Program-made: the position numbers and the translations under genes
The notes under the pieces: model-generated
Seen by the model: only the letters and a program-made list of their open reading frames with translations
Databases searched by the model: none
Told to the model about the DNA's origin: nothing
Source: Planctomycetota bacterium
Lineage (GTDB): Bacteria > Planctomycetota > Planctomycetia > Gemmatales > Gemmataceae
DNA: 64,000 nt
Direction: 5' to 3'
Assembly: GCA_016873095.1 (NCBI GenBank)
Contig: VGYC01000001.1
Location: forward strand, 1 to 64,000
In this document: piece after piece, positions 51,975 through 60,600 of the stretch
Layout: every line of letters starts with the position of its first letter
Numbering within the stretch: the first letter of the stretch is position 1

Positions 51975-53339
51975 ATGTCGTTTTCGCAGAGCATCGAGAT
52001 TGTGCCGCTGAAGCGTCCGCCGCAGGTCGCCGTCTCGGTCCCGGGTTCAAAAAGCATCACCAACCGCGCGCTAGTGCTGGCGGCCCTGAAGGCAAAGGGT
52101 TATGTCCAGGCCATTCGCGGCGCCTTGCGCAGCGAAGACACGGAGATCATGGTCGAGTGCTTGCGGACCCTTGGCTTCCGGATCCTGACCGAATGGCATG
52201 AGCAGGCGATCTTCGTCAGCTCCGGCCTCGATGAACCGACCATCCCGGCAGACAGCGCGACCCTGTTCGTCGGCAACTCGGGAACGACGATGCGTTTCCT
52301 GACTGCCATGGTCAGCCTGGGGCACGGCCGGTATCGGCTCGACGGCGTGCCGCGCATGCGTGAACGGCCAATCGAGGATCTGCTAGTTGCCCTGCGCCAG
52401 CTCGGCGTGCATGCCTACAGCGAGAAAAACAATGGCTGTCCGCCCGTGATTGTCGAAGCGCGCGGCCTGGCCGGCGGTCACGTCAACATCAAGGGAGACC
52501 TGAGCAGCCAGTTCCTGACCGGCCTGCTGCTGGCCGCTCCCTACGCCGACGACCTCATGGACGTCGAGATCGACGGGTCACTCGTGTCGCGGCCTTACGT
52601 TGACATGACGTTGCGGATGCTGCGCCACTGGGGGCATACCGTCGTCGAGACGGACGCCGGGTTTCGCTTCTTGCCGGACGGCGGCAACGAGGATGAACTG
52701 GTGCAACGACGGATCGACGCAGCGGCGTTCCACGACGGCTTCGATCCACGGCATCACACGCTGCTCGAGGATTATTGCATCGAGCCGGATGCCTCGGCCG
52801 CCAGCTATTTCCTTGCCGCGGCGGCGATCAGCGGCGGCCGCGTTACCGTTCTGGACCTGCCGGCCAACAGCTTGCAGGGCGACGTGGCGTTTGTTGACGT
52901 GCTGGCGGACATGGGCTGCCGGGTCGAGCGTTGCTCGTCGGGCATCACGGTGCACGGCCGGCCGCTGCGCGGCATCGATGTGGACATGAACGGCATCAGT
53001 GACACGGTGATGACGCTCGGAGCCGTCGCCTGCTTTGCCGACGGGCCGACGACGATTCGCAACGTCGGCCATATCCGGCACAAGGAAACGGATCGCCTAA
53101 GCGCCCTGGCGACCGAGTTGCGGCGCATCGGGGCCGAAGTCGAAGAGTTCACAGACGGGCTGACCATCACGCCTGGACCGTTGCACGGCGCGGAGATCGA
53201 AACCTACAACGATCATCGCATGGCGATGAGCCTTGCCCTGGTGGGACTGAACGTGCCTGGTATCGTGATCAAGGATCCCCGATGCGTGGGAAAGACGTAC
53301 CCTGAGTTTTTTCGGGATCTGGAGAGGTTGCGCGAATGA
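51975..53339 (+). CDS. aroA: 3-phosphoshikimate 1-carboxyvinyltransferase (EPSP synthase)
   Basis: 454 residues, slightly longer than most. Diagnostic segments: VAVSVPGSKSITNRALVLAA, TLFVGNSGTTMRFLTAMVSL, RMRERPIEDLLVALRQLGVH, NIKGDLSSQFLTGLLLAAPY, IEPDASAASYFLAAAAISGG, the catalytic-base region SDTVMTLGAVACFADGPTTI, IRHKETDRLSALATELRRIG and NDHRMAMSLALVGLNVPGIV. It joins PEP to shikimate 3-phosphate in the aromatic amino acid pathway. Its stop overlaps the next gene's ATG by 4 bases. Confidence 0.96.
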   Translation: MSFSQSIEIVPLKRPPQVAVSVPGSKSITNRALVLAALKAKGYVQAIRGALRSEDTEIMVECLRTLGFRILTEWHEQAIFVSSGLDEPTIPADSATLFVGNSGTTMRFLTAMVSLGHGRYRLDGVPRMRERPIEDLLVALRQLGVHAYSEKNNGCPPVIVEARGLAGGHVNIKGDLSSQFLTGLLLAAPYADDLMDVEIDGSLVSRPYVDMTLRMLRHWGHTVVETDAGFRFLPDGGNEDELVQRRIDAAAFHDGFDPRHHTLLEDYCIEPDASAASYFLAAAAISGGRVTVLDLPANSLQGDVAFVDVLADMGCRVERCSSGITVHGRPLRGIDVDMNGISDTVMTLGAVACFADGPTTIRNVGHIRHKETDRLSALATELRRIGAEVEEFTDGLTITPGPLHGAEIETYNDHRMAMSLALVGLNVPGIVIKDPRCVGKTYPEFFRDLERLRE

Positions 53340-55213
53340 CCTTCATGAGCGCGCGAAACCGCCGAGCGGTACTGGTGACGCTTGTCTGGGCAGGCTGCGC
53401 CATTGCCGCGTGTGCGGAGCCGGTGCTGGGGCCGTGCAAGCTCCGCGTCGTCTTGCACTTCGCGGAGAACCGGGTGTTGACACCCATCTTCCAGGATCGA
53501 GTCGAGCGTGAACTACGGCGCGATCTGTTGCTGGCACACGGCGACCTGGCGGAGATCGAGGTCGTCCGCAGGCATCCGCGCCTCCGCGAACTGGCCGGCA
53601 AGGGCTTGCAAGCTCTGGACATCTGGGACGAACTGGCCGATGAGCGCGATCATTTCGTGTTCATTGATCATGTCGATGGCCGGTACGAGGTGCATGCCCG
53701 CGCCCATGACGGCGCGACCGGACTATGCACTCCCGTGGTCCGGCGCGGCCAGACCGTGGATCGCCGGCAAGTTTCCCGTCTGGCGGGCCAGCTTGTCGAG
53801 CGCGATCTGGGGCTGGCGGGGCAGGTGATGAAAGTCGGCAAGGATGAGATCGTCATCGCCCTGCAAGGCAAGCACGACGCGGAACTTGCCCGGCGCGTGC
53901 AGAAAGGGGATGTGTTCGCGGTGGTGCGCCTGCATCGCAAGGGGACCCAGCTGCACGCGGTGCGCTTGCCGTGGGCAGTGCTGCAAGCAATCGAGGCGCC
54001 GCGCGGCGGCCGCTGCCGCTGCCGGTTGTTTCATCGCTTCGAGCAAGAGCGGCTCACACCAGGGCCAGGAATCGAGGGCTATCGCTGCCTGCAACTGGCC
54101 ACCGTCACTGCGCCGGTACGCCTGAGGCTCATCGACGACAAGACCGCGCAGCCGCTCGACGGGCTACAAGTCTATGTGAGCCAGAGAGGCTTCGGCGGCA
54201 AGGGACGCGAAATGACGAGCAACGCCGAGGGCCTGGCCGATACCAAGGAGTCGTTTGCGCGCCTCGCCTTTGTGCGTGTGCAGAGCGGCGGCAGCATCAT
54301 CGCACAGTTTCCCGTGCCGCTGGTCGATGAACGCATCCTGTCTTGCCGGTTGCGTGCCAGCGCGCAGACCAGCGCCCTGGAGGCGCTAGACTTCCGCAAG
54401 GAACTGTGGGTGCAACGCATCTATGACAACCTGCTGGCCGGTTCCGATCGCGTCAAGGAAGTGGACCGCCTGGTTGGTAAGTCGCTTGAAGCAGCCCTGG
54501 CCAAGGCGCGCGAAGGGGCCAAGAATCTGCGCGACCAGGTTGATAGCCTGGAACTGGAGCGCACGCAACTGTTACGGCAAGCGTCTGAAATGCGCATCGG
54601 GGCGGCGCAGCTGGACCTACGCGAAGGAGAACAAAGGCTGGAAGAGCTGCGCGGCCGCGGCCCGCGCATCGACGAGTTCATCGGCCGTCTCCAGGATGCG
54701 ATCAAGACCGCCGGCAGCGAAGAGACCAAGCAATTGCGGCGACTGCTGGAACGCGCCCGCCTCAAAGAGGGGCAAACCGAGATCGATGAAGCAATTACTC
54801 TCTACGAGGAAGTTGTCGCTCAGGATCCCGGCCAGGTCAAGGTGCGCGCCCATCTGGAAAACCTCAAGAAAGCTTGGGCTCCGCGCAACCCGGAACACGT
54901 CCAGGCCCGGGAGTTCATACTGAAAGTCTGGCCGCTTACCGAGGTTGCGAAATTGAAGGCGGATCTTGCGGAAGCCGAGAAAGCTCTGGAAATCTGCCGC
55001 AAGAACGCGGATACCCTGACGCCGCGTAAACTGCCGGCCGCCAACCTGATTCATGCGGCCAATCTTCGTAAACGCCTGGACACTCTGAAGCGTCGGGACA
55101 CCGAAGACAGCCGAGCCGAAGCCCGCGTGCTTGCCGCTGTCGCCCAGGACCTGATGCGATTCCACCGCGCGCTGGCAACGTCGTCGTCAACCACTGCAAC
55201 CAAAAAGCAATGA
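53336..55213 (+). CDS. Secreted hypothetical protein with C-terminal coiled coil
   Basis: 625 residues. The N-terminus (RRAVLVTLVWAGCAIAACAE) is a signal peptide, possibly a lipoprotein signal. The first 380 residues are beta-rich (KLRVVLHFAENRVLTPIFQD, RDHFVFIDHVDGRYEVHARA, VTAPVRLRLIDDKTAQPLDG, LQVYVSQRGFGGKG) and may contain a carboxypeptidase-regulatory-like segment. Residues about 400-480 form a coiled coil (LEAALAKAREGAKNLRDQVD, LELERTQLLRQASEMRIGAA), then a TPR-like helix pair (EIDEAITLYEEVVAQDPGQV). Function unknown. Start overlaps aroA by ATGA. A second ATG at 53345 is possible. A dispersed repeat (53351-53389) lies within the signal-peptide codons. Confidence 0.72.
   Translation: MTFMSARNRRAVLVTLVWAGCAIAACAEPVLGPCKLRVVLHFAENRVLTPIFQDRVERELRRDLLLAHGDLAEIEVVRRHPRLRELAGKGLQALDIWDELADERDHFVFIDHVDGRYEVHARAHDGATGLCTPVVRRGQTVDRRQVSRLAGQLVERDLGLAGQVMKVGKDEIVIALQGKHDAELARRVQKGDVFAVVRLHRKGTQLHAVRLPWAVLQAIEAPRGGRCRCRLFHRFEQERLTPGPGIEGYRCLQLATVTAPVRLRLIDDKTAQPLDGLQVYVSQRGFGGKGREMTSNAEGLADTKESFARLAFVRVQSGGSIIAQFPVPLVDERILSCRLRASAQTSALEALDFRKELWVQRIYDNLLAGSDRVKEVDRLVGKSLEAALAKAREGAKNLRDQVDSLELERTQLLRQASEMRIGAAQLDLREGEQRLEELRGRGPRIDEFIGRLQDAIKTAGSEETKQLRRLLERARLKEGQTEIDEAITLYEEVVAQDPGQVKVRAHLENLKKAWAPRNPEHVQAREFILKVWPLTEVAKLKADLAEAEKALEICRKNADTLTPRKLPAANLIHAANLRKRLDTLKRRDTEDSRAEARVLAAVAQDLMRFHRALATSSSTTATKKQ
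53351..53389 (+). repeat. Dispersed short repeat, copy C, inside a signal-peptide coding region
   Basis: GCGCGAAACCGCCGAGCG at 53351-53368 is identical to the cores of copies A and B and is followed by GTGACGCTTGTCTGGG, nearly as in copy B. Here it codes for part of the N-terminus of the downstream protein and lies 12 bases after the aroA stop. Confidence 0.7.
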
Positions 55214-55650
55214 TCTCATCATGCCTGGCCGGGCAGCATCGGTGTTCTGCTCATGTCGCAAAGATGGTGCCGCGAAACGACATCAGTCCCAACAGGCGAT
55301 TTGCAAGTGATTTGCGGATTCGGAACCCACTCGAAATTATCAAAATCCGTGTCGCTCGTCCCCGAAAGCTAGGCAGACGTGTCCACTTTCCGATGCAGAA
55401 TCTCGCTGCAATGACGGGATCTCGCCAAGTTTCCGCGCGAATCGCGCGCAATTGTTGTCAGGCTCATTCGTCTCATGTAGGGATCCCGGTGTAGCGGCGT
55501 GCAGCGCCGGGTATAATTACCTTGATGATCGTGAGTCCCAGGCAGCGCTCCAATCGGGCAAGTCAGCGCGGGAGGGCGCATGCGAGAGCGACACGGCGAG
55601 GCTCCTGCCGAGCCACGAAACGATAATCACCAAGCGCGCGGAGGGATATC
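55214..55650. other. Gene-free region upstream of the selenoprotein candidate
   Basis: 437 bases without a convincing gene. A perfect TATAAT at 55512-55517, lacking a clear -35, may be the promoter of the next gene, which begins 134 bases further on. Just before it GCGGCGTGCAGCGCC forms a small hairpin. Short open frames have no family similarity. The last bases hold GGAGG at 55640-55644, the ribosome binding site for the GTG at 55651. Confidence 0.5.
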
Positions 55651-57270
55651 GTGAGCAAGCGAATGTTGGCCAAAGTTTTCACGTTGGCGCGGATGCTGGC
55701 GCAGCGCGGCCGCTGGCTGGTCATCGCCGCCGTCATTGCCCTGGCAGGTTTTCAGGATGCGCTTCCGCAGGGCAACGACATCCTGGCGACGCATGCCGAC
55801 GCAGCCCAGCCGAAATCGGACCCGCTCGAGGGGGGCACCGCCTGGCTGAACACCGAAAGCCCGCTCTCCCTTGCCGAGCTCCGCGGCCGGGTCGTCCTTC
55901 TCGATTTCTGGACCCTCTGCTGAATTAACTGCTTGCACATCATTCCCGACCTGGTCAGGTTGGAAAACAAGTATCCGGGCGTGCTGGTCGTCATCGGCGT
56001 TCACTCCCCGAAGTTTCCCCACGAGAAGAACACGGCCAGCATTCGCAAGGCCATGCTTCGCTACGGTGTGACGCACCCGGTGATCAACGACGCCAACCTC
56101 GTTCTCTGGAAGCGCTTCGAAGTCAACTTCTGGCCCACTTTCGTGCTCATCGATCCCGATGGCCGTTTCTACGGCAAGGTCAATGGCGAGGGACTGTACA
56201 AGGCCCTGGATCTCCACATAGGCAAGCTCGTCAAGGCCTATAAGGCGAAGGGCAGGCTCAAGGAAACGCCGCTGCGCTTCGCCCTGGAGAAAGAGAAGAT
56301 CAAGGGCCCGCTGTTCTTCCCAGGCAAGGTGCTGGCTGACAACTTGACCGACCGGCTGTTCATCGCCGACAGCACGAACAATCGCATCGTCATCACGGAC
56401 CTGCAAGGCAACGGCATCGCCGTGGCCGGCAGCGGCAAGGAAGGCAAGAAGGACGGTTCCTTCGCCGAGGCGACCTTCGCCGAACCGCAAGGCATGGCCT
56501 GGGACGGCAAGCTACTCTACGTTGCCGACCGCAAGAATCACCTGATCCGCTCGCTCGACCTCAAGGCCAAGACGGTCAAGACCATCGCCGGAGTCGGCTA
56601 TCAGGAACGCAAGATAAAATCCGGTCCGGCGTTGCTGACCGGCCTCAACAGTCCGTGGGACCTGCTCTACATGCAGAATCGGCTGTTCATCGCCATGGCC
56701 GGGCATCATCAGATCTGGATCATGGACATGGTATCCCGGCGCATCGGGCCGTTCGCCGGCGACGGCGACGAGAACCTCATGGACGGTCCGCCGTCGCGTG
56801 CCAAGTTTGCGCAGCCAAGCGGTCTCGGCACCGACGGCCGCGAGCTGTTCATCGCCGATAGCGAGACCAGTGCCATTCGTGCAGTGCCGCTCAGCGGTCG
56901 CGGCATGGTACGCACCATCGTCGGCGCCGGGCTGTTCGAGTTCGGCGACACGAACGGCCAGGGCAAACAGGTCCGCCTGCAGCACGCCCTCGCAGCGATC
57001 CATCACCAGGGCAAGCTCTACGTCGCCGACACGTACAACAGCAAGATCAAGCTCATCGATCCCGTGCAAGGCACCTGCACCACCTTCCTGGGAGATGCCG
57101 AGGGCACGTTCGACGAGCCGAGCGGTCTCAGCATCGCCGCCGGCAAGATGTACGTCGCCGACACCAATGCCCATCGTATCCGCGTCATCGACCTGGAATC
57201 CAAGGACATCACAACCGTCGAGCTGAAGGGCGTCAACCCGCCGACCACGCAGGCCGCGCGGAGCAAGTGA
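55651..57270 (+). CDS. Thioredoxin-like / NHL-repeat protein with in-frame TGA (candidate selenoprotein)
   Basis: If TGA at 55921-55923 is read as selenocysteine the product is 539 residues. GTG at 55651 has GGAGG 6 bases upstream; residues about 20-40 are a signal or anchor ([19 protein letters not shown]). A thioredoxin fold follows: [19 protein letters not shown], then TGA, then [20 protein letters not shown]. Homologues have FWTYCCINCMHVLPDL, so the TGA stands for the first Cys of the redox CxxC, giving UxxC at position 91. The cis-Pro loop [18 protein letters not shown] is present. NHL propeller repeats fill the rest ([99 protein letters not shown]). Both sides of the TGA are intact. Alternative: recent nonsense mutation or sequencing error. 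Confidence 0.8.
55924..55963 (+). promoter_or_regulatory. SECIS-like hairpin after the in-frame TGA
   Basis: CCGACCT (55946-55952) pairs with AGGTTGG (55957-55963) in seven base pairs, one G-U, around the loop GGTC (55953-55956). The loop starts 30 bases after the TGA. Bacterial SECIS elements recognised by SelB need a hairpin just downstream of the UGA with G in the apical loop; the E. coli fdhF loop also contains GGUC. The bulged U below the loop of fdhF is not obvious here. Confidence 0.5.
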
Positions 57271-57648
57271 CGCATCCGTGCACACGACAGCCGCGGCCTG
57301 TCCCAGTAGCCGGGCGCAGCAAATCGAGCTTCCGGCCTCCTTACCCTCGCGATACTTGGCCCGGACGCGATTCGCTGCTTTGAGCCGAGCGACGAATGGC
57401 CGGCAACTGCTGTGCGGGCCCGAACAGCTTCGCGGAAAGCCCCGTGGGACGGGGCTAAAGGACCTCGTCGCGCACCTGAATCCGGATCACGTCCGTGGTT
57501 TTCGCCACGTTCCCGGCCGCCACGAGCCCAATCGTGGTTCTCGGGAGGAGTACCGAGGACTGCCGCGGTAGCTAACCTTGAGTCTCGCTGCCGTTTCCCG
57601 GTAGAATCTCTCAAGTCACGACCAGTCAATCCAACCGTGAGTTGCATC
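57271..57648. other. Intergenic region with small hairpin and kinase promoter
   Basis: 378 bases. AGCCCCGT-GGG-ACGGGGCT at 57438-57456 is a perfect 8-bp hairpin in the middle. The frame of the downstream kinase is open from 57412 but codes for Arg/Pro-rich sequence with no family similarity. A promoter-like pair is listed separately. Nothing else recognised. Confidence 0.5.
57578..57607 (+). promoter_or_regulatory. Putative promoter for the kinase-TPR gene
   Basis: TTGAGT (57578-57583) and TAGAAT (57602-57607) are 18 bases apart and lie 41 bases before the ATG at 57649. Good match to the housekeeping consensus by eye; no test possible here. Confidence 0.4.
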
Positions 57649-60600
57649 ATGAGCCATGATCCCGACAAGACCGGCGAGGATCTGTCGCAGGCCACCGCGC
57701 CGCCCGCGGAACCGCAGGAATCGACTGTCGATATCGATTCCAACGCGCCGCGCGTCGAAGCGCCGGACTCGACGCTGCAGCTTCACCAGGCGACGCCGCC
57801 GCTTCAGGAGTCGGACCAGACGCTGGACTCGGAAACGAGTCGCATGCTCGATGGGCCGGCCAGCCCGGATGCAACCCTGGGCGTACCCTCGATGGAGCTG
57901 CCCGAGCGCATCGACGGCACGCTGGACATTGATTGGCCAGAGTCAGATGCCGGCGGCAAGACGCGACAAGCCGGCACCGGGGGCACGACTTTTCAGCGCG
58001 AGGCTAGCGACCGGACCGGCGCCTGGAACGACGGTTCGGATCGCACCGGGGCCTGGGGAGACGAGGACGAGGCTGCCGACCGCACCGGCGCCTGGGAAGG
58101 CGCCAAGACGGGCGCGCCGGCTCGCGACCACGATACCGAGCACATGGATGGTGGCAAGAAAGCCGGCAAGGGTGCGCTTCCCAGCACCGTGGCCGGATAC
58201 GAGATCCTGGGCGAACTCGGCCGCGGCGGCATGGGCGTGGTCTACAAGGCCAGGCAACCGGGGCTCAACCGTCTGGTCGCGCTCAAGATGGTGCTGGCCG
58301 GCACGCACGCCAGTCCCGAGCAACTGGCTCGCTTCCAGATCGAGGGCGAAGCGGTTGCGCGATTGCAGCATCCGAACATTGTCCAGGTGTATGAACTCGG
58401 CAAGGTCGAGGACTGCCCATTTCAGGCGCTGGAGTTCATCGACGGCGACAGCCTGACCAGGAAGATCGATGCCACGCCGCAGCCGCCCATCGAAGCTGCG
58501 AAGATGGTTCGCAAGCTGTCCCAGGCCATGCACGCCGCCCATCAGCGTGGCATCATCCATCGGGACCTGAAGCCGGCCAACATCCTCCTCACCAGGGAGG
58601 GGGAACCGAAGATCACCGACTTCGGCCTAGCCAAGCGCTTCGAGGACGACGCGGACGACGGGCACACTCGCGACGGCGCCATCATGGGCACGCCCAGCTA
58701 CATGGCTCCCGAGCAAGCCGAGGGCAAGACCAAGCACACCGGCCCGCCGGCAGACATCTATGCACTGGGCTCGATTCTCTACGACCTCATTACCGGCCGG
58801 CCGCCGTTTCGCGGGACAACGCTGCTGGAGACGCTGCAACAGGTGAAGTCGATGGAGCCGCCGCCGCCGGCCCGTCTGCAACCCGGCGTGCCGCGCGATC
58901 TGGAGACCATCTGCCTGAAGTCGCTGGAAAAGGATCCGAGGAAGCGTTACGCGACTGCCGGCGATCTTGCCGAAGACCTGCGCCGCTTCATCGAGGGGGA
59001 GCCGATCCTGGCCCGGCCGACGCCGTGGTGGGAACGAACCATCAAGTGGGCACGGCGCAAACCGGCGGTCGCCGCCCTCATCGGCGTGGGCGCGCTCGCC
59101 CTTGTCAGCCTGCTGACATTTGGCGGTTTATGGCTCGACGCGGAACGCCGTTCCGCCGAAGAGCGTGAGATCCAGCAAGCCAGGCTGGCGCAGAGCGAGC
59201 GCGAGAAGGCCGCCAAGGAGGAACAGCTCCGCAAGGCCGCCGAGGAACGCGAGCAGGAGAAAGCCCTGCAAGCGCTGCGAGAACGGAAGCTGCGCCAGAG
59301 CGCCGAACAGAACTTCAAGCGGGCGCAGCAGGCGGTTGATTTCATGCTCAGCAAGGTGGGCCAGGAACGACTGGCGCACGTGCCGCAGATGCAGAACGTC
59401 CGCCGTGAGCTGCTGATGGAGGCCCTGAAGCTCTACGGCGAGTTTCAAAAGGAGAAAGGTTCCGACCCGGATGTGCGCTGGCAGGCAGGCCAGGCCATGC
59501 AGCGTGTGGCCGACATTCAAGGCATGCTTGGCAGGCCGCGCGATGCCGTCAAGCCGTACCTGAACGCCATCGCCACGTTTCGAGACCTGGCGAACGCGGA
59601 GCCGGAACAGTCCAAGTATCGCAAGCATTTGGCCGGCGGCATCGACAGCTACGCCACCCTGCTCAAACAGCTCAAGAATAACCGCGCGGCTGAGAAACTC
59701 TACCGCGAGGCGATGGAGATACGCAAGGAGCTGGCCAGAGGCGCCCCGAAAGAACCGGACATGCAACGCGCCCTGGCCAAGAGTCACAACAATCTTGGCG
59801 TCGTTCTGCTCGGTTTAGGAAAGTACGCCGACGCGGTCAAGGACTTCGCCTCTGGTCTCGCCATCTTGCGGACTCTGCTCAAGCATGATGCAAGCGACGC
59901 GTCCTGTCAGGAGGAGCTGGCACGCGCTCTCAACAATCAGGGGGCTGCTTTCAAGGCCATGATCCAGCCGGACGCGGCGCAACAGAAGTTCGTCGAAGCT
60001 CGCGACAAGCTCGCCGCGCTCGACAAGGCCAATCCAGGCGTCCCCGAGTATCGCCAGCAGCTTGCCGTCGCCTGGAATCATCTGGGCGATCTGTGGCGCG
60101 ACAAGAAACCAAAAGAAGCCGAGGATGCCTACGAGCAGGCGCGGGCCGCTCGGGCCAGGCTGGTAAAGGACTTCGATTCCGTGCCCGCCTATCGAGAAGA
60201 GCTGGCGCAAACATACGCCAGCATGTCGATCCTCTTTCAGTCCACGGGCCGGCCGACGGAAGCAGCCGAGGCGCAGAAGCAGGCACTCGAGATTCAGGCC
60301 AAGGCCGTCGCCGATTTCGCGCATCTACCGGAATTGCGCGCCAAGCTCGCATCCAGTCACAACAATCGCGGTATCGTCTTGCTCACTCAGCACAAGCTCA
60401 AGGAGAGCGAGGAATCTCTCAGGACCGCCCTCAAGATCTTCGGCGACCTGACCAAGGAATTCCCCGATGTGCCCTTCTATCAGCAAGAGCTGGCGGGCAC
60501 GCACATGAACCTTGGCACGCTCTTCCAGGTCACCGGCCGTATGCCCGCCGCGGAGAAAGCCAACCGTCAGGCTCTGAGCATTCGCAACGACCTGGCGACG

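Noticed and set aside
55651-55923. A separate 90-residue protein ending at the TGA
   Set aside because: It would end in the middle of a thioredoxin fold at the catalytic site, and the second half would have to begin from TTG at 55933 without a ribosome binding site. One recoded gene explains both better.
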